In this document: in pieces, positions 17,825 through 26,900 of the stretch
Layout: each line of letters opens with the position of its first letter
Position numbering within the stretch: position 1 is the first letter of the stretch
Assembly (NCBI GenBank): GCA_021531755.1
Contig: JADYUK010000008.1
Location: 62,001 to 126,000 of the forward strand
Reading direction: 5' to 3'
Length of the DNA: 64,000 nucleotides
DNA from: Hoylesella loescheii
Lineage (GTDB): Bacteria; Bacteroidota; Bacteroidia; Bacteroidales; Bacteroidaceae
Position numbers and translations under genes: made by a program
Notes under the pieces: model-generated
What the model saw: only the letters and a program-made list of their open reading frames with translations
The model's database searches: none
Told to the model about the DNA's origin: nothing

Positions 17825-18505
17825 TCACTTCTTGCGGAATATCAAGATAGCTCCATTGGCGCCCTGTGAGCCATAGATGCTGGCATCTTTCATCACCTCG
17901 ATATAGTCGATATCGAAGACATTGACGTTGTCTATGGATGGCATGGTGACACCGTCGACGATGTACAACGGCTCTGACGGGCCTGTGAGGGACTTCGTCC
18001 CGCGCATGGTGGCGTGTGGCTGTCCGTCAACATACTCAATGACAAGTCCGGGGACACGTCCCATAAGCCCCTCAAGCACGCTGTTAGCACCAATGTCCTG
18101 CAGTTCCTTTCCTGAGACATATGCCTCTGCGGCATTGGTGCGCTCACGGCGGCGGATATGTCCATAGCCTATGTCTATGAGCTGCTGGTCCTGCTCAGCC
18201 AGTATATTCTTCTCGTCACCAAGACGTATGACAAGGCTGTGGCGGCCGTCGACAGGCACATTGTAGAGACGTTTCTTCAGCAGTATGCGCAGTGTGTCAG
18301 ATGGCTGCACATCGGTAAGCCCGAACTTACCGTCCTTGTCCGTGGGGCAGTAGGCGCGTGAAGAGCTGACATACACACGGGCGTTCTTTATCGGAGAGCC
18401 GGAGATATCGAGCAGCTGTCCGTTGAATGGTGTATGGCGCTGCTGGGCGTGGAACTGGGGCGCTACAAGCATGAGTAGCGCGAAGACTTTGAGAATCTTG
18501 TTCAT
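17825..18505 (-). CDS. Plug-domain-only SusC-like protein
   Basis: 226 residues with a signal peptide (MNKILKVFALLMLVAPQFHAQ); the start is at 18505 rather than the longer frame to 18538. A carboxypeptidase-regulatory-like beta domain (about 27-95, starting FNGQLLDISGSPIKNARVYV) is followed by a TonB-receptor plug (about 125-226). The plug contains LEGLMGRVPGLVI, PLYIVDGVTMP and IDYIEVMKDASIYGSQGANGAILI, which are SusC hallmarks. The protein then stops. No beta-barrel follows, either in frame or in the sequence beyond. It lies 88 bp after a susD in what looks like one operon. It could be a truncated receptor, or a separate plug that works with another partner. The clean ends argue against random decay. 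Confidence 0.75.
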   Translation of the reverse strand: MNKILKVFALLMLVAPQFHAQQRHTPFNGQLLDISGSPIKNARVYVSSSRAYCPTDKDGKFGLTDVQPSDTLRILLKKRLYNVPVDGRHSLVIRLGDEKNILAEQDQQLIDIGYGHIRRRERTNAAEAYVSGKELQDIGANSVLEGLMGRVPGLVIEYVDGQPHATMRGTKSLTGPSEPLYIVDGVTMPSIDNVNVFDIDYIEVMKDASIYGSQGANGAILIFRKK

Positions 18506-18593
18506 GATGCCATAAGGTTTATTGGCAGCTTGGGCCACACAGGTACAGTCCCTATGCGGCCCAAGAAACAGTTATATATCAACAATCAGAATT

Positions 18594-20627
18594 TTAATAT
18601 CCATTTGTGCCGTACTCATCAGGGTTGGCAATCTGATCAAGCACCTGCTGTGGTATAGGACGCACACGCCATTTTGTCTGGTATGGCTGTCCGTAGATGT
18701 TCTTGCGCTCACCGTTGAGATACTCTGCTGTGAGGAGTCCCATGCGCTTGAGGTCATACCAGCGCCAGTTCTCACCGCAAAGCTCGCGCGCACGCTCCTT
18801 TGCGAGATAGTCTATCGTCATGGCTTCCTGGCCTACGACCATCTTGCTGGCATTCTTTGCGAGAGCGGCATGCTTGCGTACAGCGTTCAGATACTCAAGT
18901 CCCTTTGACTGGTTCTTGCCTGAGATGACTGTCGCCTCGGCAGCGAGGAGGTAGATGTCAGTAAGGCGGATGATAGGGAAGTCGTTCATTGACTGCTGGT
19001 TGCTCTGGCAGTATTTCAGCGGAGAGAGCTTCTTGAGCGAAGGGGCGAGAGAACGGTAGTATGAGTTGCCGACTACGGAGCCATTCTCTGTCATGTATGT
19101 GAATATGCCTGTGTTGACAGAACCGTCGAGCGATGGTAGTCCTGCCACAAGATACTTCTTCTGTGCACACCATGTTGAATCGACAGGGAAGTTAGGAGTG
19201 TAGCATCCGAGTGCTGCAGGCTTGTTCTCAAGCTCGAAGACCTGTGCGCTCACATTTGAGCCGTTGTCAGCATAATAGTTCATGCCCGGATAGTTGGCCT
19301 TCAGCTGCTCGCCTGTGGCGATATTGCCTGTGATGGTGTATCTGGACGGTGCCTGCTTGAGGTAGTTTACATCTTTTCCACAACGCTCGAGGAGATCCAT
19401 CGGCACCACATAGTTTGACGCTGCGATGTAATATTTGTAATAGAACGAGTCACCGAAACGTGTGTCAGGTGTTGTCTCACGTGTCTTGTTGTCTGTATAG
19501 ATAGTGTTTACTACATCGCCCTCAGCCGGCTTAGGGTCAAAACAGTCGTTAAGGAGCCACAGTGTCGGGCGGACACGTGTCGTGTTAGAGCGGCCGTAGC
19601 GGATGCCTGTGGCACTGATACCGAATTCCTGTGCCTGTGAGCTGAGGTTCATCATGTAGTACTGGCGTGTACGTCCGCGGTTCCATCCCTCAGGGTTGTA
19701 GCCGTTGGCGTGGTCGATGGCCTCCATGAAGATGAACTCCTGATTAGACTTGTTGTTCTCTCCATCCCACTCCTTTGTCGAGCCTGACGATATGTCGTCA
19801 GAGACATAGAGCTTATAAGGGCTATTGTTGATGACAAGCTCTGCATACTTGAATGCTGAGTCGGCACACTCTTTGGCAGAATACTTGACAGAAGGCTGGT
19901 CGGTCACCTTGCTGAACCACTTTGACTTTCCGTCAGGGTTCTCGGCGAGGTCTCGCTCGAGACGTGTGCGCTGCATCCACGCCTTTGTCAGCATAGCTGC
20001 TGCGGCATACTTTGTCGCTCTGCCACGCTCCTCTCCCTGCGAAACGGGGAGATTGTTATAGGCGAACATGAGGTCAGAGATTATCTGGTCATAGAACTCC
20101 TCCTCTGTGTTGCGATAGGCATACTCGCGTGCGCCCTCCTCGGCCATAGAGGTAGTGGTCAGGGTCACGCCACCCCATTGTTCCACGACATGGAAGTAAG
20201 CGAAAGCACGGAGGAAATACGCCTCTGCTACCTTTGAGTCGATGCCGAGCGAGTCATAGTTCTGGCATTTGTCCTTATAGTATATCGCTGTGTTACAGTA
20301 TGCTATGGTAGAGTAGAGGGCATTCCACACTACCTTGTTGACACCTGTCTCTGTGTTCCACTCGTAGTTGTTGACACACTCTTTCCATGCACCACTTGTC
20401 GAGCTTCCGTTTGTCCAGAGGTCGCCCATCTCCATCATTGGTATGCCGTCCTCCTTACCATAAAGGTAATAGATATTCTCGTAACAAGCGTTGATGAGGC
20501 CCTTGTATCCCTCGGAGGTGTTATACACCACCTCCTGGTCAAGCTGTGTCTTGTAAACCTCGTCAATGCTACAAGCTGTCATTGTGCCTATAGCCAATGC
20601 CACACCTATATATCTTAGAAATTTCAT
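18594..20627 (-). CDS. SusD/RagB-type glycan-binding lipoprotein
   Basis: 677 residues. The lipobox (ACS, Cys at about residue 19) after a short signal anchors the protein to the outer membrane surface. SusD-like features include the N-terminal TPR-helix region (LINACYENIYYLYG, AYFLRAFAYFHVVEQWGGV near residues 130-150) and the C-terminal block PIIRLTDIYLLAAEA plus YLNAVRKHAAL and ELCGENWRWYDLKRMG (about 560-640). Such proteins form the lid of a SusC channel and hold the glycan or peptide during import. It lies 24 bp after its susC partner. The ligand cannot be named from sequence. Confidence 0.93.
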   Translation of the reverse strand: MKFLRYIGVALAIGTMTACSIDEVYKTQLDQEVVYNTSEGYKGLINACYENIYYLYGKEDGIPMMEMGDLWTNGSSTSGAWKECVNNYEWNTETGVNKVVWNALYSTIAYCNTAIYYKDKCQNYDSLGIDSKVAEAYFLRAFAYFHVVEQWGGVTLTTTSMAEEGAREYAYRNTEEEFYDQIISDLMFAYNNLPVSQGEERGRATKYAAAAMLTKAWMQRTRLERDLAENPDGKSKWFSKVTDQPSVKYSAKECADSAFKYAELVINNSPYKLYVSDDISSGSTKEWDGENNKSNQEFIFMEAIDHANGYNPEGWNRGRTRQYYMMNLSSQAQEFGISATGIRYGRSNTTRVRPTLWLLNDCFDPKPAEGDVVNTIYTDNKTRETTPDTRFGDSFYYKYYIAASNYVVPMDLLERCGKDVNYLKQAPSRYTITGNIATGEQLKANYPGMNYYADNGSNVSAQVFELENKPAALGCYTPNFPVDSTWCAQKKYLVAGLPSLDGSVNTGIFTYMTENGSVVGNSYYRSLAPSLKKLSPLKYCQSNQQSMNDFPIIRLTDIYLLAAEATVISGKNQSKGLEYLNAVRKHAALAKNASKMVVGQEAMTIDYLAKERARELCGENWRWYDLKRMGLLTAEYLNGERKNIYGQPYQTKWRVRPIPQQVLDQIANPDEYGTNGY

Positions 20628-20651
20628 ATTGCTATTGGTTTTGATGATTTG

Positions 20652-23600
20652 TTAGAAAGAACAGTTAACACCGAAGACGATGGTCTTGAACAGAGGGAAG
20701 TCAGATGATGTGTTCTCTGGGTCAAGTCCCTTGAGCATGCCATCTTTCACGAAGATGAACGGGTTGTTGATTGTTGCGTAGACGCGCAGCTTGCTCATGT
20801 TAAGCTTCTTGAGAACGTTTTTGGGCAGATTGTAGCCTAATGTGATGTTCTTGATCTTGACAAACGAGCCATCGACATAGAGCATAGCCTCCTTTGCCTC
20901 GTTAGACACGCCGAGCTTTGCGAGAGGGAATGCGTTTGTGGCGTTTGTTGGTGTCCAATAGTCGAAGCTTGTCGGCTGGTTCTTCCCGTTAGCGTAACCG
21001 AGGAGGTCGCCATTGACCATCTGTCCCCATCTCATGACAGTCTGGATGGCGAGGTCGAAATTATGGAATGTGAAGTTGTTGTTGAAGCCGATGGTGAACT
21101 TAGGCTGCTTGTGACCAAGTATCTGCTTGTCCTTCGCGCCGACAGAGTAGAGGTTCTCACCTTCTATAGTGGTGCTGCCGTCATCACCTACGACGATTGT
21201 TCCCTGACGGTAGTATGTCTTGTTTCCGTCAGCATCAACCGTGTAATATGCGCCATGGCGTGTCACAGCGGTCTTCTCGTTTGTCACGCGGTCGCTTGTA
21301 TAACCCTCGTATGTATAGCCTGGATCCCATATGAGGCCTGGAGCGTCTATATGCACCTGTCCTGGCTGAAGGCCGAAGCAGGCTGCCTGATCTTCCTGGC
21401 CATTCTGCCATATACCGATTTTCTTGTATCCGTAGTATGTCTTCACTGGATTGTCGATGAAGAGTCCGAGCGATACGAGCTCATCAACGCTTGTTCCATT
21501 GCCGAGGTCTATGTTCTTCAGCTTCTCGGAGTTAGTTGAGAAAGAGACTGTCGATGACCATGTGAAGTTTTTCTTTATGATGTTACGTGTGTTGAGGGTA
21601 AGCTCGACACCGGTGTTCTTGATACGTGCCACGTTTGACATGAGCTTGTATGGAGTCTTCGCGTTGTAAAGGCCGAAGACAGTAGGGAGCTGTCTCTTGT
21701 AGAGCACGCCCTTTGTGTCAGTGGTGTACCACTCCAAGCTACCGTCGATGCGTCCGTTGAAGAAACCGAAGTCAATACCGACGTTCCAGTTGTATGACTT
21801 CTCCCAGCTGAGGGCATAGTTTGCAACATTCTCCTTGAGGATATACTCTGTCAGCGAGCCTCCGCCAAGGTTGAGGCTCTCGCCCTTTGCCTCGATAAGG
21901 GTCTTTGATGAGTAGGCTGGCACGTTTGAGTTGCCTGTCACACCATAGCCGACACGGAGCTTGAGGTTGTCGAGCCAGTCGCGTGTTGACTCCATGAAAG
22001 CCTCGTCAGATATACGCCATCCGGCTGACACTGAGGGGAAGGAGTCCCATTTATTGTAAAGCACAGAAGAACCATCCCAACGCATTGTAGCAGAGAAGAG
22101 GTATCTGCCGAGGATGTTATAGTTGATACGTCCGGCGTATGAGAGGCGGCGTGTCTGTGTGTATGTTGAGCTTACACCAGCCTGTTGTCCTGCATCAAGG
22201 GCGTTCCATGTGTAAGAGTCGAAGTCGAAGCCGCGGTTAGAGAGGTATGAGCTCTCTGATGTGCCCTGGTTGTACTCTACGAGACCCATGACAGAGATGT
22301 CATGTATGTCCTTGATCTTGAATGCATAGTTGACGATGTTCTGCCACTGTATGCTCCATGAGTCGCTGTGTGTCTTGCTGGCTGTGCGCACACCGATGTC
22401 CTGGCTTGAGCCTGTCAGTTTGTAGTATGTGTCAAGACCTTCCCACTGTCCATTGCGTGAGGTTGATATGCCTGCGTTGAAGAGTGACTTGAACGAGAGC
22501 CCCTTCAGCGGCTTTATCTCGATGTATGGGGAGATGTTTATCCTTGTCGACTTGGTGTTGTTGAGGTATGCATACTCGATGTCATCGGCCATGATGTTCA
22601 CATAGTCTGTGCTGAGACCGGTAGGGTGTTTCTTCAGTGTGCCGTCCTCATTGTACACCTCGCCGAGAGGCACCTCGTTGAGAGTCTTCGAGAGACGGGA
22701 GTTGCGTCTGTCACGGTCTCTGTAAGAGAGGTCCATCTGCACTCCCATGGAGATCATCTTGTTGACCTCGTAAGTCGAGCCGGTGCGGAAGGTTATCTGC
22801 TTGTAGTTATCGTTGCGGTACATACCCTTCTCGTTCTGGAAACCGGCGCTCATGTATGATGTCAGCTTGTCCGTACCACCGCGTACAGAGATGTTGTAGT
22901 TCTGCTGCACACCAGTCTGGAGAATCTCGTCCTTCCAGTTTATGAACTTGCCGTCCTTATAGCACTGTATGGCGGCCGATGATAGGCCGTACTCGTTGAA
23001 GAGACGGTCAAGGAGTCCGTCAGCGTCTGTTATGGTAGGGTTCATCTCGGCCACTGTCTTACCGTAGTATGCCTCATATCCGGTGTTGAGGTAATCCACC
23101 CACTCTGAGCCCTGGTATGTCTCAGGATAAGCAGGCATACAGTTCAGGCCGAGGTAAGCGTTGAAGTCAACCTGGACCTTACCCTTAGAGCCTTTCTTTG
23201 TTGTCACTATGATGACACCATTTGCACCGGCAGAACCATAGATGGCTGTAGAAGAAGCATCCTTCAAGACCTCGATTGACTCGATGTCGTTAGGGTTGAT
23301 ATTATCAATATCGCCACCAGAGATACCGTCAATAACGAAAAGAGGGGAATTGTTACCGTCGATAGAGCGGTTACCACGGAGCAAGATTGTAGGTGATGTG
23401 CCGGCAGCACCTGACTCACGTGTGATATCGAGACCAGCGATCTTGCCTTGCAGACCCTCCATCGCACTCATTGTCGGTGCCTGCTTGATATCGTCTGATT
23501 TAACTTGAGATATTGCGCCGAGGACATCACGTCTCTTCACTGTACCATAGCCGACTACGACGACCTCGTCCATCATCTTCGAGTCAGGCTTCATGTTAAT

Positions 23601-23936
23601 CTTCAATCCATTCTCTGCCTTGACAGTCTGTGTGAGATAGCCGACGTAAGACAATTCTATCTGCTGCCCTGGCTTGGCGTTGATGGTGAAATTGCCGTCA
23701 AGGTCAGTGATAGTGGCTGCCTGTGTTCCCTTCACGCGGACAGTGACACCAATCATTGGTTCGCCGAACTCATCGACGACATTACCCTTGACCTGTGCCT
23801 GTTGCTGAACTGCATAGACATATTCAGGCGCTGTGACGTTGTCCGCAAACAGAGCCTGCGGCATCAACACTGCTGCCGAACATGCCGCCAGCATAACCTT
23901 AGCGGTAAAGCTGGCATTAGTCTTGTTTCTTCGCAT
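20652..23936 (-). CDS. SusC/RagA-type TonB-dependent outer-membrane transporter
   Basis: 1094 residues, a standard SusC length. There is a long signal peptide (to about residue 32), then a carboxypeptidase-regulatory-like domain (about 48-125: VKGNVVDEFGEPMIGVTVRV, SYVGYLTQTV). A TonB-box-like segment (VVVVGYGTVKRRDV) follows. The plug at about 140-255 contains PLFVIDGI and IESIEVLKDASSTAIYGSAG. The rest is a 22-strand barrel ending in Phe (FGVNCSF). It works with the downstream SusD to import an oligosaccharide using TonB energy. It is the first gene of a separate unit with a -7 box at 24020-24027. Confidence 0.95.
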   Translation of the reverse strand: MRRNKTNASFTAKVMLAACSAAVLMPQALFADNVTAPEYVYAVQQQAQVKGNVVDEFGEPMIGVTVRVKGTQAATITDLDGNFTINAKPGQQIELSYVGYLTQTVKAENGLKINMKPDSKMMDEVVVVGYGTVKRRDVLGAISQVKSDDIKQAPTMSAMEGLQGKIAGLDITRESGAAGTSPTILLRGNRSIDGNNSPLFVIDGISGGDIDNINPNDIESIEVLKDASSTAIYGSAGANGVIIVTTKKGSKGKVQVDFNAYLGLNCMPAYPETYQGSEWVDYLNTGYEAYYGKTVAEMNPTITDADGLLDRLFNEYGLSSAAIQCYKDGKFINWKDEILQTGVQQNYNISVRGGTDKLTSYMSAGFQNEKGMYRNDNYKQITFRTGSTYEVNKMISMGVQMDLSYRDRDRRNSRLSKTLNEVPLGEVYNEDGTLKKHPTGLSTDYVNIMADDIEYAYLNNTKSTRINISPYIEIKPLKGLSFKSLFNAGISTSRNGQWEGLDTYYKLTGSSQDIGVRTASKTHSDSWSIQWQNIVNYAFKIKDIHDISVMGLVEYNQGTSESSYLSNRGFDFDSYTWNALDAGQQAGVSSTYTQTRRLSYAGRINYNILGRYLFSATMRWDGSSVLYNKWDSFPSVSAGWRISDEAFMESTRDWLDNLKLRVGYGVTGNSNVPAYSSKTLIEAKGESLNLGGGSLTEYILKENVANYALSWEKSYNWNVGIDFGFFNGRIDGSLEWYTTDTKGVLYKRQLPTVFGLYNAKTPYKLMSNVARIKNTGVELTLNTRNIIKKNFTWSSTVSFSTNSEKLKNIDLGNGTSVDELVSLGLFIDNPVKTYYGYKKIGIWQNGQEDQAACFGLQPGQVHIDAPGLIWDPGYTYEGYTSDRVTNEKTAVTRHGAYYTVDADGNKTYYRQGTIVVGDDGSTTIEGENLYSVGAKDKQILGHKQPKFTIGFNNNFTFHNFDLAIQTVMRWGQMVNGDLLGYANGKNQPTSFDYWTPTNATNAFPLAKLGVSNEAKEAMLYVDGSFVKIKNITLGYNLPKNVLKKLNMSKLRVYATINNPFIFVKDGMLKGLDPENTSSDFPLFKTIVFGVNCSF

Positions 23937-24019
23937 AAGTCTGTGTTTTAGTTATAATATTATTTTCGATTTACGGTTAGAAATAAATGCACGTATTTAT
24001 ATAAGATACTTACTCTATG

Positions 24020-24027
24020 CAAATATA
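24020..24027 (-). promoter_or_regulatory. -7 box of the first susC operon
   Basis: TATATTTG on the minus strand, followed by CATAG, matches TAnnTTTG. A good -33 TTTG is not present at the expected distance. The leader is about 80 nt. The rest of the 445-bp gap up to 24381 contains the terminator at 24258-24305 and no gene. Confidence 0.5.
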
Positions 24028-24257
24028 TGAAAAAAAATCAGAAAGGTACTATATAACCAACCCCACATTAACCTTTATTAACCTTACAGGGACAGATATC
24101 GGTGAATAAATGGATTACATGTCGGTTTTATTAATTGTCAGGCAGACAACAGAAAGATAAGAACAAGGGCATGGATATGAGGGAAAGAAAGGAAAAAATG
24201 ATGGGGGAAGCAAGAACAGAGGACATCCAATCGGCTATGCTGATGGTGGGCGTAAAA

Positions 24258-24305
24258 CCCAAAGAAGGGACAGAGCCGTTTTTTAAGCTCTGCCCCTTCT
24301 TTGGG
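24258..24305 (-). terminator. Rho-independent terminator after the DUF4957-type lipoprotein
   Basis: A 19-bp stem (CCCAAAGAAGGGACAGAGC with GCTCTGCCCCTTCTTTGGG, one mismatch) has a 10-nt loop and, on the minus strand, is followed by TTTTACG. It separates the two susCD transcription units. Confidence 0.85.
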
Positions 24306-24381
24306 ATAAATATTCTATTGATGTTTGACATTTATATATGATGTCTCTGCATCATACATTATGTCTATGTGTCTGTCGGGA

Positions 24382-26895
24382 TTACCAGGTGCGGAAAGAT
24401 GAGCGGCTGCGCTTTGCTCCTGTTGTCTTGGTGAAGACCTTGTCGCCTGACTTCACTGTCACGTTGAATCCGCCGTCCCATGATGCGCCTGTGCGCCAGC
24501 GTGGGTCACCAATCTGCTTGGTGTAGATTGGGTGGTTCTTCACACGGTCAGAATTGTTATAGTAGAAGCCGCTGATGTCAGCGTGGCGGTAGCCGTCCTT
24601 CTCGAAGTCTTCCTTGGCGTTGACTGCTCCGATTGGTGCAGGGTTGCGGAAGAGCTCCTCTGCTGTCAGCTGGTAGCCTACTGCGTCAGGCTCGTTCTCG
24701 TTGAAGTTGTCACCGAACTTTATCTGTGTCTCACCGTAACCACCGACATTCAGCAGACCCTTCTGGTATCCAGCACCATCTGATGTGTTGGAGAATGCTG
24801 TCTGTGCGAACATACCATCGATGAGTGTGGTCTTCGGGTTGTTAGATGCGAGGAATTTGGCGTAAGCTGGAACGACGGTAGAGTAGTTGTCAGCAAAGTC
24901 GTATGTGAGGTCCTTCGTTGATATTTTCATACCCTTCTGGTAGTAGTCACGTCCCTTGTCGTTAGGATTGCCTGCGAAGACGAAGAGGTTCTTCTTGCAG
25001 GTAATCTTTGAGCCGGCAGGGATGTATGCCACCTCGAAGATGAGACCGTGTGACTTGTTGTTTGAACGTGGAGCGAAGTTCACGAATGTGTTGTTCGATA
25101 CGTTGATGTTCCATCTTGTTCCCTCTGGCCATCCGAGGTTCTTGTTCTCTGTCACGAGAGCGTGGCGTGAGGAGTTGATGATGGTGTTGTTCTGGAATGT
25201 GAAGTTCTTGTAGAAGTTTGACTTCGCATTGTTTCCAGGACCTGCGAACCAAGAGTATCCACGGCCGTTGGTGTCATATCCGCCCTCGTCGTAGAATACG
25301 CAGTCCTCAACTGTCAGCTTCTCGATAATCTGGCGGTTAGGACCCTGGAAGCGGATGAAGCCACGGACATGTCCTGACATTGTACAGCGTGAGACGCGGA
25401 GCTCAGTAAGGATGAACGACAGACCCTGCGAGTACATGTTCATGAAGTAGTTGGCAGAGATTTTGAGGTTAGGATTGCCGTTCTTGCCTTTCTGGTCGAA
25501 GTATGTGTTCCATGCCATCGGGTGGAAGTTGATGTCCTCGAAGATGATTGGCTGTATGGCGAGTGTCACACCGTTCTCTGTGCCTGAGCGTGCGTTACGG
25601 CATAGACCCCAGTTGACAGCGTTGGCGGATGTCTGTGCCTCATTGCTGTAGCCGACACCCTGGAGCACTGTGGCGCGTCCCTTACCGGCAGCGAGGTCAG
25701 CAGGGTTGGTGGCGAGTGTGAGGCCCTTTGTTAGCTCTACGGTTGATGAGCAGTAGTATGTCTGTCCGCCCTCAAGATAGAACACCTGTCCCTCTGCTAT
25801 TGTGTTGTCAGACATGTAGTTCGTGAGGATGGTGTCGAGACGTGTAGCCACGAGGTCGGCACATCCGTATGTACTGCCCACACGCTGGCCTCTGTTCTGG
25901 AGGATAGTATCCTGCTTTGCCTCCTCAGGAGTATTGGCCTTGATGATGATAGGGTCGCCTGGGTCGCCCTGCATACGTACCATGGTAGAGTTGTACTGGC
26001 GGTCGTAGTAGCGTCCGATGTTGTTGTTCTGTCCGCTCACGATGTATGCTGCGTTTGACTCGAGACCCTCGACATGTATGCGGCCTGCTGCCTTCTCCTC
26101 TGGTGTGAGCTTATGGATATGCTCGGCAAGCTGGATATTGTCGGCTGATGGGATGACGCGAATCTCGTCGAAGACCCACTCGTTGTCCTTCACCTCGGCT
26201 CCTGCCTCGATGAAGTCCTTGTACTTTGTCTCCCATCCTGACTCCACCTGTGGGAGGAAGCATACGTCCATGGATGTCTTTGTGACGTTCTCTGTCCAGA
26301 AGACAGAAGGCACGTCGTAGCGCATACCTGTTGTGAGGGCTCCCACCTGGTTACGGCTGTCGTCGCGTGACTGGTCGCTCTGGTGTGAGCCGTCGCCGTA
26401 GCCGTACCACTTTGACGAGCGTGGGTCGTCAGGGTTGTCGAGGTCGGCAAGAGCGCGTATGGCATAGAGGTATCCTGTGCCGTACTGTAGGTCCTCATGG
26501 AGGAAAGTGTTTATATCCTGGCCCACGAGGATGGTGTCGAGAAGCTGTGGGTTCTCTTCCTTCTCCCATGATGTGCCCTGTATCTTCGCCTTCAGCTCAT
26601 AGCCTACAGCTCCGTCAACAGTGTACCAGAAGAGGCGCATATCGTTGACGTGTGTGCTGGACTTCAGTCCCTTCTGTGCGAGATAGGTCTCTATGTTCGG
26701 GTCAACACGCGATGCGATGTCACAATAGTAGAGTGTTGTTGATGACGCAGTGTTCACGGTATGGCGGAACATAGGCATGAACAGGCGGTCAGCATCGCTT
26801 CCGAAGACGCTGTCATCATCCTTACATGATGTGAGGACAGACAGTGTCGTCGCAAATATTGTTGCAAATACTAATATCTTTTTCATTGTCGTCAT
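24382..26895 (-). CDS. DUF4957/DUF5123-type beta-helix surface lipoprotein
   Basis: 837 residues with a lipoprotein signal (SVLTSCKDDD); a second ATG three codons downstream (26886) is an equally possible start. Residues about 50-300 look like two fibronectin-III-type domains (WYTVDGAVGYELKAKIQGT, FIEAGAEVKDNEWVFDEIRV). From about 310 the protein has the repeating short strands of a right-handed parallel beta-helix, with Asn-rich turns (NFTFQNNTIINSSRHALVT, NVSNNTFVNF). This is the layout of DUF4957/DUF5123 proteins that accompany SusCD in pectin or xylan loci. They resemble pectate lyases, but activity is unproven. It starts 5 bp after susD, in the SusE/F position. Confidence 0.82.
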   Translation of the reverse strand: MTTMKKILVFATIFATTLSVLTSCKDDDSVFGSDADRLFMPMFRHTVNTASSTTLYYCDIASRVDPNIETYLAQKGLKSSTHVNDMRLFWYTVDGAVGYELKAKIQGTSWEKEENPQLLDTILVGQDINTFLHEDLQYGTGYLYAIRALADLDNPDDPRSSKWYGYGDGSHQSDQSRDDSRNQVGALTTGMRYDVPSVFWTENVTKTSMDVCFLPQVESGWETKYKDFIEAGAEVKDNEWVFDEIRVIPSADNIQLAEHIHKLTPEEKAAGRIHVEGLESNAAYIVSGQNNNIGRYYDRQYNSTMVRMQGDPGDPIIIKANTPEEAKQDTILQNRGQRVGSTYGCADLVATRLDTILTNYMSDNTIAEGQVFYLEGGQTYYCSSTVELTKGLTLATNPADLAAGKGRATVLQGVGYSNEAQTSANAVNWGLCRNARSGTENGVTLAIQPIIFEDINFHPMAWNTYFDQKGKNGNPNLKISANYFMNMYSQGLSFILTELRVSRCTMSGHVRGFIRFQGPNRQIIEKLTVEDCVFYDEGGYDTNGRGYSWFAGPGNNAKSNFYKNFTFQNNTIINSSRHALVTENKNLGWPEGTRWNINVSNNTFVNFAPRSNNKSHGLIFEVAYIPAGSKITCKKNLFVFAGNPNDKGRDYYQKGMKISTKDLTYDFADNYSTVVPAYAKFLASNNPKTTLIDGMFAQTAFSNTSDGAGYQKGLLNVGGYGETQIKFGDNFNENEPDAVGYQLTAEELFRNPAPIGAVNAKEDFEKDGYRHADISGFYYNNSDRVKNHPIYTKQIGDPRWRTGASWDGGFNVTVKSGDKVFTKTTGAKRSRSSFRTW

Positions 26896-26900
26896 GTTTA

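Noticed and set aside
17825..18505. Frameshifted full-length SusC pseudogene
   Set aside because: The sequence after the stop contains no barrel-like frame in any reading frame before the next gene, so there is no sign of a broken longer gene.
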